A stretch of DNA of 64,000 nt from Flavobacterium psychraerolatum. Lineage in GTDB: Bacteria; Bacteroidota; Bacteroidia; Flavobacteriales; Flavobacteriaceae. The stretch covers positions 62,001-126,000 of the forward strand of contig NZ_JAOQMX010000003.1 of NCBI RefSeq assembly GCF_025960985.1, given 5' to 3'. Shown in pieces: positions 36,389 through 46,129 of the stretch (the stretch's first letter is position 1; each line of letters starts with the position of its first letter). A program made the position numbers and the translations under genes. Under the pieces are notes generated by a model. That model was not told the origin of the DNA. It ran no database searches and saw nothing but the letters and a program-made list of their open reading frames with translations.

Positions 36389-38596
36389 TTATAAATCAAA
36401 GTTCAAACCTAGAACGATGTTTCTGCCTATGTTGGGAATTCCATCCGTTTTTAAGCGAGAAAGATGCGCAATATAAGTTTTATTGAAAAGGTTGTTCCCA
36501 TTGAGGTTGAGTCTAAAAACGGTTTTACCCCAGGATATATTTCCTCCAAAGCCAAGATTAACCAAACCGTAACCACTAGAAGCAGTTTCGAAACCACTTA
36601 CATTTTTTTGACGAAAAGTAGCATTATAAGTTAAGGTTGCGAAACCATTTTTCAACCACTCTTTTATTTTAAATTCGGTACGAATGGTATTGTTCCAATT
36701 ATTTGCCGGAATTAAAGGCAAGTAATCATTGTCTTGTTTTTTACCCGTTACGGTTTCAAAACTTGTTTCAAAATGCAACCAGTCTAACGGGTGTGGGTGA
36801 AAATGCAAGCCTGCTTCTCCCCCATATAATTTGGCATTATTTTGAATATACTCATACACTAAATTATCCTCCAATGTTGCACCCGTTAGATTGATATAAA
36901 TATAATTGTTGATATGATTGTAAAATCCATTAACAAAGAATTCAAAATGAGAATTTTTATATTCGATATTCAAATCGGTTTGTACATTCTGTTCATTTTT
37001 CAAATTGGCATTTCCTATTTCGTAACGGTAGGTTCCTTCGTGAACACCATTGGATGATAATTCGGCTAAGTTTGGTGCTCTAAAACCAGAAGCCACATTT
37101 AGACGCAAAATCCAATTGGTAGTCAATTCGGTCTTATACCCTACTGATGCATTCAAGCTATTAAAAGAACGATTTATAGCTTGAAAATATCCTTCTGTAC
37201 CAAAATCACCGTGTTCTTGGCTTTGTACTTTTCGGTTATCATAACGCAAACCACCCTGGATTACATTGGTGTTCCATTCGTAATTGGCTGTTCCAAAAAC
37301 ACCAATATCATTTGTCTTGGCATCTGGAATTAAAAATTCTTCACCCGAATTGGCATTGGTCTGTCTCATTCCTTGAATCCCAAAAATGGACTCAACAGCT
37401 CCTATCTTGGGTAAATGATACTTGGCATTAAAATTAAAGGTATTCAACTGCATTTGCAAAATAGCTGCTGGACTATTCTCATATTCCCTTCGGTTATTGG
37501 CGATGTATCCTAAATCTAGGTCTAACTTGGAGGTACCTAAATACACCACCGAATTTAAACTTAACAAATGATTATCAATCCCTTGACGCGGAAAATCAGT
37601 AATCTTGGAAGTAGATTGAGCTTCGATTCCATTTTCGGGAATTCCCAAATCCAAACCATTATAATTGTATCGAAAAACAGTAGAAAAATCAGTATTACTA
37701 TATCCAATTCCGGTTTTAAAATCGGTCTCGTTATACCGAGTGTTGGTTACGCGCTCACCGGCAGGTACCCTATAATCAGAATGAGTGGTATAGTCACCTC
37801 GTACCAAATATTTCCAGTTGTTGGTAGAAGCCTTCAGCCCCAAAGAAGAATTTGATCCCAAAGTATTGGAGAATAGTCTTTGATTAAAATTGATTTTGAA
37901 CGTATTTGCATCGGCAAATTTTTCTGGATTGAAATACAATACACCACCCAAGGCATCAGAACCATACAATAATGAGGCAGGTCCTTTGATGACCTCAACG
38001 CTTTCTACTCCTGAGTCATTAAGTCCCAATCCATGTTCATCTCCAAATTGTTGGTTTTCAATGCGTACACCTTGGGAGTATACCAATACGCGATTACCAC
38101 TCAACCCACGAATCACCGGTTTACCTATAGATGTTCCTGTAGAAACTTGTGACACTCCCGGAATGGTTGCCAATCCTTCGATCAAAGTAGATGTCCCTTT
38201 TTCTTGTAACGATTGAATGCTTTCGTGTGATACCTTCATCACATTTTGTGACTGAATCTTATTAAAGGCTGTAGAAATAATTACCTCATCCATAGTGAAC
38301 AAAGACGGTTCCATTATGACATTTAGCTCTTGCCCTTGTTGAGCGATGACTACCGTTTTATTTTGAGTTCCAAAACCCACTAATACAAAACGGACAGAGA
38401 GTTCACTTTTAGGCACATTAGAAAAAGAAAAAGCACCTTTTTGGTTCGTGATAGTACCTTTATGTAATTCAGCAATATATACAGACACCCCTGCTAAGGG
38501 CTGATCATGTACATTGGTAACGGTTCCCGATATTCGTTGTTGTGCTTGTAGTATTGTTGCTAGCCCTAGAAATAAGACTAATATATATTTTTTCAT
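36389..38596 (-). CDS. TonB-dependent outer-membrane receptor
   Basis: 735 residues. Signal peptide (1-18, LQAQ), carboxypeptidase-regulatory-like domain (about 20-105, ISGTVTNVHDQPLAGVSVYI), plug domain (about 120-230, TSIGKPVIRGLSGNRVLVY, GPASLLYGSDALGGVLYF) and a beta-barrel to the C-terminus. The plug and size are those of small-ligand receptors (metals, siderophores, vitamins) rather than SusC proteins, and there is no SusD gene. A His/Cys-rich small protein is encoded 300 bp upstream on the same strand, which hints at a metal ligand such as zinc or copper, by inference. Confidence 0.9.
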   Translation of the reverse strand: MKKYILVLFLGLATILQAQQRISGTVTNVHDQPLAGVSVYIAELHKGTITNQKGAFSFSNVPKSELSVRFVLVGFGTQNKTVVIAQQGQELNVIMEPSLFTMDEVIISTAFNKIQSQNVMKVSHESIQSLQEKGTSTLIEGLATIPGVSQVSTGTSIGKPVIRGLSGNRVLVYSQGVRIENQQFGDEHGLGLNDSGVESVEVIKGPASLLYGSDALGGVLYFNPEKFADANTFKINFNQRLFSNTLGSNSSLGLKASTNNWKYLVRGDYTTHSDYRVPAGERVTNTRYNETDFKTGIGYSNTDFSTVFRYNYNGLDLGIPENGIEAQSTSKITDFPRQGIDNHLLSLNSVVYLGTSKLDLDLGYIANNRREYENSPAAILQMQLNTFNFNAKYHLPKIGAVESIFGIQGMRQTNANSGEEFLIPDAKTNDIGVFGTANYEWNTNVIQGGLRYDNRKVQSQEHGDFGTEGYFQAINRSFNSLNASVGYKTELTTNWILRLNVASGFRAPNLAELSSNGVHEGTYRYEIGNANLKNEQNVQTDLNIEYKNSHFEFFVNGFYNHINNYIYINLTGATLEDNLVYEYIQNNAKLYGGEAGLHFHPHPLDWLHFETSFETVTGKKQDNDYLPLIPANNWNNTIRTEFKIKEWLKNGFATLTYNATFRQKNVSGFETASSGYGLVNLGFGGNISWGKTVFRLNLNGNNLFNKTYIAHLSRLKTDGIPNIGRNIVLGLNFDL

Positions 38597-38897
38597 TTTA
38601 TGATTTTATAAGTACAATTGATGTTAACGGCTAGGCAGATAACTAAAAAAATAGCGGATGTAATGAATTTGCTTCTGCTAAATCGCTATTTAAAATTGGC
38701 TTTTTTTTAAACTTTTTTGGTTTTATACTGTGATTTTTATTGTGTATTGCTCTCTACTAAGCCTACTTCACTATGACTACTGTATAAATAACAATAGTTT
38801 CTGACTCGAAAATATTTCCGAACCAAATACAAGTTGTACTATTATCAAAACGCAACCAAGTTGTTCGTTCATCAAATAGAATAAAAAGCTTTAAAAT
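38597..38897. other. intergenic region upstream of the TonB receptor
   Basis: 301 AT-rich bases between two minus-strand genes. No gene, clear repeat or known metal-regulator box (e.g. a Fur/Zur dyad) recognised by eye. Confidence 0.4.
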
Positions 38898-39248
38898 TTA
38901 TGTGCTAAAAAAAGGTGGACCGCGAAGGAAATATAAAATCCCTGAAAAAGTGGTTATTTTCTCAGCAGTTACGGAGAAATAAGGAATCAGTTTATAATCT
39001 AAGTAAAACTGGAAACTAACAATATCATTTGAAAGGTAGTTTCCAAACGAAAAATGACAGATACTACACGATTCTGCTTTGTAGTGGTGGTGGGTAATTT
39101 GCATTTTATTACCGTGACTATCATGATAGCAAGATTGTTGCGCTACCTCTTCGTAATGATGAACATGCGCATGAAAAGACTGTAACAATATTGATAGCAA
39201 TACGGTTAACCCAAGCGAAAAGGCAATGACAATCTGTTTCTTTTTCAT
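38898..39248 (-). CDS. His/Cys-rich exported or membrane small protein
   Basis: 116 residues from the ATG at 39246-39248 (a TTG three codons upstream is less likely). One N-terminal hydrophobic segment (IVIAFSLGLTVLLSILL), then clustered metal-type ligands: HAHVHHYEE, QQSCYHDSHG, ITHHHYKAESCSICHF, containing a CxxC and many histidines. The end is aromatic and hydrophobic. I do not recognise the family. Placement upstream of the TonB receptor, same strand, suggests a periplasmic metal-binding partner. Confidence 0.7.
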   Translation of the reverse strand: MKKKQIVIAFSLGLTVLLSILLQSFHAHVHHYEEVAQQSCYHDSHGNKMQITHHHYKAESCSICHFSFGNYLSNDIVSFQFYLDYKLIPYFSVTAEKITTFSGILYFLRGPPFFST

Positions 39249-39628
39249 GAAGGGCAAAGATAGGGAAACAATTTTGGCAAATGCAAGGCGAGATTAGAAA
39301 TAGGAATTAGCTTTTAACTGCTCATAAAAAGAGAACACAAATTCCATAAACTCAAAAAGAATATTGCACTATTTCTCAATTCGAACTTAAAACACTTTTG
39401 TAAATTCGGAAAATTAAAGGCTGAAAAATGGAGTACTACGACATTGTAGAAGCCTATACATAAAAATTAAAACTTGCTTAAACTACAGGAATGAAGGTAT
39501 AAAAATTAGGATTTTAAGTCAGCATTATGAACAATTACTATTCATTACTTGCTAATTACTCCATTGTATTGATGGCATTTGTAACAAAAAAATCAATCCA
39601 AAGATTATAAGTATATAAGAATTTAAAA
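39249..39628. other. intergenic region, nothing recognised
   Basis: 380 AT-rich bases between the His-rich gene and a small membrane protein gene. No supported feature. Confidence 0.4.
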
Positions 39629-39880
39629 CTAACTATTTTCTATCTCCAAAATAGTTGACAAACCAGTTATCCAAATAATAGGTCTCCATAAAAGAGCATA
39701 TCCCAAAACTAGGATTGCGAAAAATGAAGAGAAAAACCAAAAGTCAGCTGTACCAGAAAATTCTGGAAAGAACTTAAGAAACACAAAAAAAACACCAAAA
39801 GGCACTGCAACCAAAATAAAGAACACTCGAAATATAAATTTAAAAACTATTGCTATAAAACCTACTACTACCTCACCCAT
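39629..39880 (-). CDS. small two-to-three helix membrane protein
   Basis: 83 residues, mostly hydrophobic (VGFIAIVFKFIFRVFFILVA, PFGVFFVFLKFF, FFAILVLGYALLWRPIIWI). No known family recognised. It starts 17 bp after the stop of the CxxC/HPxG repeat protein, same strand, so the two probably form a small operon. Confidence 0.6.
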   Translation of the reverse strand: MGEVVVGFIAIVFKFIFRVFFILVAVPFGVFFVFLKFFPEFSGTADFWFFSSFFAILVLGYALLWRPIIWITGLSTILEIENS

Positions 39881-39897
39881 CCTATTTTAATTTTAAA

Positions 39898-40149
39898 TTA
39901 AGGTATGGGTACATGTTTGCCGTAATTACTTCCGTTGGGATGCATTGAGCATGAACTTATTGTCAAGCTCATAATTGAATACGACGATGCTTCACAGTAT
40001 TTACAAATATATTGTGCTTTCTCAGTTCCTAGATATATTTTATGTTTTCCTTTACTGCCTCCAAGAGGATGGAGATGGCAAGATTTTGAAGTTAAGCTTG
40101 ACTTATTCGAGTCTTTCGTCCCACAGTATTCACAATAAAAACTAGACAT
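39898..40149 (-). CDS. tandem CxxC/HPxG zinc-binding-like repeat protein
   Basis: 83 residues made of two copies of a 43-residue repeat. Copy 1 has C6-x-x-C9, C24-x-x-H27-P-x-G and GKH at 34-36; copy 2 has C49-x-x-C52, C67-x-x-H70-P-x-G and GKH ending H79. Every ligand recurs exactly 43 residues later. Two Cys plus a Cys and His per repeat suggest one Zn(2+) site each. I recall similar solo domains in other bacteria but know no function. No signal peptide. Confidence 0.7.
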   Translation of the reverse strand: MSSFYCEYCGTKDSNKSSLTSKSCHLHPLGGSKGKHKIYLGTEKAQYICKYCEASSYSIMSLTISSCSMHPNGSNYGKHVPIP

Positions 40150-40317
40150 AATATTGGATTGTTGGTAGTTAAATTCTTAATTAACAGCAAAATACAAATT
40201 CAATCGCACTATTTTTAAATTATCTTATAAATACTACCTTTAAGATCACCAAACCCTACTTCTACCAAAAATAACTTATCAAAATCAGAACCCCGTTATT
40301 TCCAAATTTTTTGACCA

Positions 40318-43302
40318 CTATACTTCTAAATGAATTATAACCGTCGTACCCTTATTTTTGGATTGAATAATATTAATTGGGTTAGCGACTTTAGACTGTC
40401 GAAGTCCCAGTCTTTCCTTTGTCAGATCAATTCCTTTTGATTGATGCCCGTTTCCTTCTTTCAATGTAGTAAATCCTTTTCCGTTGTCGATTATTTTACA
40501 TTCTAGCAATTTAATTTCAATCATTTCAAATGAGATAATCAATTTAGGATTTGGGTGTCCTTCATCAAAGGCATGTACAAATACATTTTCTACAAAAGGC
40601 TGTAATAACATCGTTGGAATTTGAAAAAAATAAACATCAACCTTCGGTCCAATTTTAATTTCAAATTCAATACGATCTTCAAACCGCATATTTTCAATAG
40701 AAATATACAATTTTAAATAGTCCAATTCTTCATCAATCGTACTGTTTTGTCGAGAAGAGTTTTCTAATGTTTTGCGCATTAACTTGGCAAAGCTACCGAT
40801 ATATTTTAACGAATTATCAACATCATTACTTATGATAAAGTCTTGAATGGCATTCATTGCATTAAAGGTAAAATGAGGATTCATTTGACTCAACAAGGCT
40901 TCCAATTTGGTTTCGGCTATACGCTTTTCGACACTAATACGCTCTTTGGTGCGCGTTCGACTTCGAACGATAAAAAAGACGCCACTCAGTAAAATAACTA
41001 ATAGGCATACCAAAACGAACCACCATGCTGTCCAAAATGGTGGCTGTATATCAATATGCAACAATCTAAAAGAAGTTGTTTTTCCTGCATTTGCATCATA
41101 TACCTGTATTTCCAAAAGATATTTATCATCTGGTAGATATGGTAAAAACAAATTAGTTTCTTCACTGTATGGACTCCAACGATTGGTGCTTTTTAATCGA
41201 TAACGGAACTTTAATTTATTTGGAAAAGAATGTCCAATTGGAACAAAATCAATCAAAAAAGAATTGTGTTTGTAATCACAAGTAATACTATTTGAGGAAA
41301 ATTCAAACCATTTAAAATAGGCTTTATTCATTTCAACTCCATTTATAGCAACACCACTAATGGCTATAGAACTGACCGTTTTTTGATCTTTCAACATTTC
41401 CTTCAAATCAATACTATAATATCCCTTTTGAGTCCCTAACCATAATTGATCGCCAAAAATTTGCGCAGTCGATACCTCGGCATTTTTCAACCCTTGTTCT
41501 TTGTCTATCAATCGCATTATGCCATTTTGATAAACATTAATTCCTCTTTCAGTACCAATAAGAATACAATCCTTATACGCTTCCAAAAATAATATTGTAT
41601 TACCTATAATTCTCTTTCCGGGAATTACTTTCTTAATTTTGAATAAATTATCATCTTCTATTATAAAAACATTTCCAAATTCAGTCGAAAGAATAAGTTG
41701 ACCTCGATCGTTTACTGTAATATGCTTAAATTTGTGCTCAGACCAAATTCCATTGGCTACATACGATTGAAATTGATTATTTTTATAAACAAAAAGCCCT
41801 TTAAAAACAGAAATCAAATAGGTTTTATCTTTATAATTAAGGATATCGACTACATCCAAAGGGGTATCTTTATCAAACTGAGAAAAGAGTTTTCTTTTCA
41901 AACTATATACATCATCATACAAGTGAACTCCGGCATAAGGTATTGTCTCAATGAATTGATTTTGTGAGGTAAAACCAAATTTATACGTATGCAAAGGCAA
42001 GTAACCTATAATTTTACCTTCGATATTAATTTCAAAAACCCCAATATTACTAGAAACCCAAAGCGAGGATTTATGTTTTACCAATTCATAAAATTCAATT
42101 TTATTGGCTTTAATATCATAATTCAATTCATAATATCCCTCCTCATGGCTTGGTAAGCGTAATTTATTTTTAAGTATAAAATCGGATTCCTTTTTTTTAA
42201 AATCTAAAAGAGAAATCATGGAATCAAATTCATTTTTATTATTTAGGATGGTAATTCCTTCTTGATGCAAGACAATTTTTTTTTCATTAAAATCCTCAAA
42301 ATCAATTATTGCTTTATCGTTAAACGGATTATAATCAATCATTTGATCCAGGCGAACTTTATAAACCCCCTTGTCCTTGGAACCAACGTATAGAACATCT
42401 TTGACTTTATCGTAAACAACATTCAGTAAATTTTTTGAATCAATTCCATAATAATTTGACACATTTACCATTTTATTATTGATTATTCGATACAAACCAC
42501 CGTCTGCCTCAAAAACACCCCAAGCAGCAGCATATACATGGTCATTCTTATCTTTGGCATACTGCCAAATCACTGATTTACCAAATTTGGTATCGATATT
42601 GATTTTATTGGTCTTTTTATCAAAATCAAAAGTATCAGCATATCCTTTATTACTGCCGTAAAGTATATTTCCAAAATGACCAGATGCATAAATATATTGG
42701 TGTTCCAAAACGGGAACAATTTTAGGTAAACCTAAAGTATTATCGATCTTAAAAAAACCCTCATTGACTGCCGAAAAATAAACTTCGTCTTTATACAAAA
42801 AAAAACTACTTACGATAAACACTTCATAATGAGGAAGGATCCCTTTGGGCGTGATGACTTTATTAGTCTTTATATCAATAATAGAAACCCCCAATTCTGT
42901 TCCAACATACATTTTACCTTTGTAGCACAAAAGCTTTCGAACACGATCAACCGGTAGTCCTTCTTTGGTCGTGAAAACAGTAAATTTTTCGCCATCATAT
43001 TTGCTCACTCCACCACCATAACTAGCAAACCACATTGCTCCGTTACTGTCCTGAGCAATATCCCAACAGCTATTGTAACCTAAACCATCTGATTCTGTAA
43101 TGTTAAAAAAAGTTCCATTCTCAAATCTAGAAACCCCATTTTCTGTACCAATCCACAAGGTATTTTTTGAATCCAAAAACAATGCCCGAACGGCATTATT
43201 GGGCAGTCCATTTGTAGTTGAATAATTTTTGGAGGGAAGGTATTGTGCAAAGCTACTGTTGACAAACAAAAACAACAGGAAGAACCTAGCTAGTAATTGC
43301 AT
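40318..43302 (-). CDS. two-component sensor kinase with Reg_prop propeller
   Basis: 994 residues. Signal peptide (FVNSSFAQ), a periplasmic beta-propeller of Reg_prop type repeats (NTLWIGTENGVSRFENG, GAMWFASYGGGVSKYDG), a Y_Y_Y-like domain (FRYRLKSTNRWSPYSEETN), one transmembrane helix (WFVLVCLLVILLSGVFFIV), and a cytoplasmic LytS-type kinase with H-box SQMNPHFTFNAMNAIQDF and N-box MLLQPFVENVFVHAF. Its gene overlaps the LytTR regulator upstream by 17 bp. Not a hybrid: there is no receiver domain. Ligand unknown; no polysaccharide genes adjoin. Confidence 0.9.
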   Translation of the reverse strand: MQLLARFFLLFLFVNSSFAQYLPSKNYSTTNGLPNNAVRALFLDSKNTLWIGTENGVSRFENGTFFNITESDGLGYNSCWDIAQDSNGAMWFASYGGGVSKYDGEKFTVFTTKEGLPVDRVRKLLCYKGKMYVGTELGVSIIDIKTNKVITPKGILPHYEVFIVSSFFLYKDEVYFSAVNEGFFKIDNTLGLPKIVPVLEHQYIYASGHFGNILYGSNKGYADTFDFDKKTNKINIDTKFGKSVIWQYAKDKNDHVYAAAWGVFEADGGLYRIINNKMVNVSNYYGIDSKNLLNVVYDKVKDVLYVGSKDKGVYKVRLDQMIDYNPFNDKAIIDFEDFNEKKIVLHQEGITILNNKNEFDSMISLLDFKKKESDFILKNKLRLPSHEEGYYELNYDIKANKIEFYELVKHKSSLWVSSNIGVFEINIEGKIIGYLPLHTYKFGFTSQNQFIETIPYAGVHLYDDVYSLKRKLFSQFDKDTPLDVVDILNYKDKTYLISVFKGLFVYKNNQFQSYVANGIWSEHKFKHITVNDRGQLILSTEFGNVFIIEDDNLFKIKKVIPGKRIIGNTILFLEAYKDCILIGTERGINVYQNGIMRLIDKEQGLKNAEVSTAQIFGDQLWLGTQKGYYSIDLKEMLKDQKTVSSIAISGVAINGVEMNKAYFKWFEFSSNSITCDYKHNSFLIDFVPIGHSFPNKLKFRYRLKSTNRWSPYSEETNLFLPYLPDDKYLLEIQVYDANAGKTTSFRLLHIDIQPPFWTAWWFVLVCLLVILLSGVFFIVRSRTRTKERISVEKRIAETKLEALLSQMNPHFTFNAMNAIQDFIISNDVDNSLKYIGSFAKLMRKTLENSSRQNSTIDEELDYLKLYISIENMRFEDRIEFEIKIGPKVDVYFFQIPTMLLQPFVENVFVHAFDEGHPNPKLIISFEMIEIKLLECKIIDNGKGFTTLKEGNGHQSKGIDLTKERLGLRQSKVANPINIIQSKNKGTTVIIHLEV

Positions 43303-44038
43303 CTATCAATTTCTTTTTTGTGAACAAGTCTTCTGAGACCGGAATTTCGGCTCCATTGGTAAGTTGTAATCTATAATATTCGGATTTGAAAGACTTAATA
43401 TAATTTCTGCTTACCAAATAACTTCTATGAACTCTAATAAAATCAGGTTCTTCAAGAATATCACATACCTCCTTAAACGTTTTGGAAGTAAAGTATTCTT
43501 TTTCGATAGTAAAAATACTGGTGTAAGAACCATCAGATTTACAATAGATAATACTATTGGCTTGAATTACCTCAAATCCATTTTTATTTGGAAAAACAAT
43601 TCGTTGCTTGTCTGCAAATTGGCTACTAATATTTTCAGTTAATAATTTGAAGCGGTCAATTCCTATTTTAGAATCATTTTTTTGTTCAAAACGTGATATT
43701 GCTATTTTAAAATCTTCTACATCGATGGGTTTTATCAAATAGTCCAAAGCGCTGTTGCGTATTGCCTGTATTGCAAATTCTTTGTGGGCTGTAGTAAAAA
43801 TAATTTCAAAATTTATGACCTCAAAATGTTTGAACAATTCAAACCCATTTTCATTGGGCATTTGAATATCCAATAAAACGAGATTGGGTTGGTTTTTTTT
43901 GATAGAGCGAACAGCAGCAGTAACCGAATTACATTCGTCAAGAACCTCAATTTTATCTCTAAAATAAAGTTCACACAGCTTCCTTAAAAAACTTCTTGCT
44001 CTCGTTTCATCGTCAACTATGATAACCTTTATCTTCAT
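43286..44038 (-). CDS. LytTR-family response regulator
   Basis: 250 residues: receiver with acidic D9-D10, phospho-acceptor D57 in LVLLDIQMPNENGF and K in YLIKPIDVEDF, then LytTR domain (DFIRVHRSYLVSRNYI). It precedes and overlaps the sensor kinase by 17 bp, making one system. Longer than the regulator at 3216 by a linker between the domains. Confidence 0.92.
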   Translation of the reverse strand: MKIKVIIVDDETRARSFLRKLCELYFRDKIEVLDECNSVTAAVRSIKKNQPNLVLLDIQMPNENGFELFKHFEVINFEIIFTTAHKEFAIQAIRNSALDYLIKPIDVEDFKIAISRFEQKNDSKIGIDRFKLLTENISSQFADKQRIVFPNKNGFEVIQANSIIYCKSDGSYTSIFTIEKEYFTSKTFKEVCDILEEPDFIRVHRSYLVSRNYIKSFKSEYYRLQLTNGAEIPVSEDLFTKKKLIDAITS

Positions 44039-44203
44039 ATAAAATATGTGAAATTTGATAAAGTACTAAAATAGCATATTAATTCACTTCACAATGAAAA
44101 AAGAATGAAAAGGTATTAAAAAATAAAAAATCATTTCATACTCCCAACAAAACATGATTTTACTTAGAATAATTCTCAAATAAAATACCCTGCACTATGC
44201 AAA

Positions 44204-44242
44204 AAACCATCTGCTTCACTCTTAAGAGGTAACAGATGGTTT
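44204..44242 (-). terminator. intrinsic terminator after asd
   Basis: Perfect stem AAACCATCTG/CAGATGGTTT (44204-44213, 44233-44242) with A-run to the left, 38 bp past the asd stop on the minus strand. Confidence 0.75.
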
Positions 44243-44279
44243 AATAATCTAATTTTTTTATCTAAAAGTTAAATATGTA

Positions 44280-45269
44280 TTACACCAACTTGGATGCAAT
44301 CAAATATTCTGCGATTTGAATTGTGTTTGTAGCAGCTCCTTTTCTTAAGTTGTCAGCCACAATCCACATATTTAAAGTATTTGCTTGGCTTTCATCACGA
44401 CGAATTCTACCAACAAAAACATCATTCTTACCTTCAGCATATCTTGGCATTGGGTAAGTGAATGTATCTAAGTTATCTTGAACTGTAATTCCGTCGGTGT
44501 TGTGCAATATTGTTCTTACTTCGTTCACGTCAAAATTATTAGAGAACTCCACATTTACTGCTTCACTATGTCCACCAACAACAGGCACACGAACTGCAGT
44601 AGCAGTTAATTTGATGCTATCATCACCTAATATTTTTTTGGTTTCATTAACCAATTTCATTTCTTCTTTAGTATATCCATTATCCTCAAAACTATCGCAT
44701 TGTGGAATACAGTTGCGGTTGATTTTGTATTTGTATACCATATCACCTTCAACACCTGCACATTCGTTTTCAAATTGTTGCACTGCTTTTACACCTGTTC
44801 CCGTGATAGATTGGTAAGTTGAAACGATCACACGTTTTACATTGTATTTTTTGTGCAATGGAGCCAAGGCCAATACCATTTGAATAGTAGAGCAGTTTGG
44901 ATTTGCAATAATTTTATCTTCTTTAGTCAATTCAGAAGCATTGATTTCAGGTACTACCAATTTTTTAGTAGGGTCCATTCTCCAAGCCGATGAATTATCA
45001 ATTACCGTAGTTCCAGCTTCGGCGAATTTTGGTGCCCAAACTAGTGACGTTTCACCACCTGCAGAGAATAAAGCAATATCTGCTTTCATATCTACAGCTG
45101 TTTGTAAACCAACTACTTTATATTTTGTTCCTTTGAATTCAATTTCTTTCCCAACTGATTTCTCTGAGGCAACAGGAATCAATTCTGTTACTGGAAAATT
45201 ACGTTCAGCCAATACTTTTAACATGATTTCGCCCACCATACCGGTAGCTCCTACTACTGCTATTCTCAT
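44280..45269 (-). CDS. asd: aspartate-semialdehyde dehydrogenase
   Basis: 329 residues. NADP-binding VGATGMVGE at the N-terminus, catalytic C126 in IANPNCSTIQM, and VRVPVVGGHSEAVNVEF with the active-site His. Reduces aspartyl phosphate to the semialdehyde for lysine/diaminopimelate, threonine and methionine synthesis. Stands alone with its own terminator. Confidence 0.96.
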   Translation of the reverse strand: MRIAVVGATGMVGEIMLKVLAERNFPVTELIPVASEKSVGKEIEFKGTKYKVVGLQTAVDMKADIALFSAGGETSLVWAPKFAEAGTTVIDNSSAWRMDPTKKLVVPEINASELTKEDKIIANPNCSTIQMVLALAPLHKKYNVKRVIVSTYQSITGTGVKAVQQFENECAGVEGDMVYKYKINRNCIPQCDSFEDNGYTKEEMKLVNETKKILGDDSIKLTATAVRVPVVGGHSEAVNVEFSNNFDVNEVRTILHNTDGITVQDNLDTFTYPMPRYAEGKNDVFVGRIRRDESQANTLNMWIVADNLRKGAATNTIQIAEYLIASKLV

Positions 45270-45627
45270 CGTATATTTTTATTATTTATTTCTAATTTGA
45301 TTTTTGAATTGCAAAAGTAAGTAATATCTATTTCTAAACAAGCACGATAACAAAAAATAACAAAATGTTACAATTATAACATTTGTCTCGTTATTATAAC
45401 TAGTACCGTATTTTAGACCTTGATTTACAACTACATGAATAACCAAATATTCTTTGGCAAGTAAAACTATTTTATTTAAAAGCCCGTTTAGAGTAGAAAA
45501 AACATAAGCGAAAGCAATAAATAAATATTCTTTTTATAACGATAACACATTATAATTACAAGACATAAAACAGAAAAACCGCTTCGATTAGGAAGCGGTT
45601 TTTCTAGTATCTATTCTTGAAATGAAA
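45270..45627. other. intergenic region asd / mscL
   Basis: 358 bases; holds the asd promoter and the mscL terminator at 45572-45605. No gene seen. Confidence 0.45.
45572..45605 (-). terminator. intrinsic terminator after mscL
   Basis: Perfect 14-bp stem (AGAAAAACCGCTTC/GAAGCGGTTTTTCT) with a 6-nt loop, 22 bp past the mscL stop; A-run to the left gives the transcript a T-run. Confidence 0.9.
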
Positions 45628-46047
45628 TTATTTTTTCAATAAATCTCTAATCTGAATCAACAATTCTTCTTGAGAAGGTCCTGCTGGTGCTGCAGGCGCT
45701 GCTGCTGCTTCTTTCTTTTTAGTAGCTTCAGCTCCTCTTAAAATTACAAACACAAAAAATGCAATAATTACAAAATTAATTATCGCTTGAACAAGGTTAC
45801 CATATGTAATTACGGCTGCTCCAGCTTCTTGAGCTGCTTCTAGATTTGCATATGTCTTCCCATCTAAAGTAATAAATTTAGTAGTAAAATCAATACCTCC
45901 TGTTATCAAACCAATAATTGGCATAATAACATCTGTCACAACTGAATTAATAACTTTACCAAAAGCAGCACCAATTACTACTGCAGTTGCTAAACTTAAA
46001 ACATCACCTTTCATTAGAGAGGCTTTAAAATCACTAAAAAATCCCAT
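45628..46047 (-). CDS. mscL: large-conductance mechanosensitive channel
   Basis: 139 residues. Typical start [22 protein letters not shown]1 with [25 protein letters not shown], a periplasmic loop, TM2 ([15 protein letters not shown]) and the C-terminal bundle ending [13 protein letters not shown]. An Ala/Pro linker ([11 protein letters not shown]) precedes the bundle. Opens under membrane tension to release solutes during osmotic downshock. Confidence 0.95.
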   Translation of the reverse strand: MGFFSDFKASLMKGDVLSLATAVVIGAAFGKVINSVVTDVIMPIIGLITGGIDFTTKFITLDGKTYANLEAAQEAGAAVITYGNLVQAIINFVIIAFFVFVILRGAEATKKKEAAAAPAAPAGPSQEELLIQIRDLLKK

Positions 46048-46129
46048 ATCTTTCTTTTTTAATTATAATTAACAGCTAAAGTAAGTATAAAATTATCAGT
46101 AAGCATTAATTCTCGTTTAAAACCCATTA

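Noticed and set aside
40318..43302. Hybrid two-component system (receiver plus AraC in one protein)
   Set aside because: The C-terminus ends after the kinase ATPase domain; the regulator is a separate LytTR gene.
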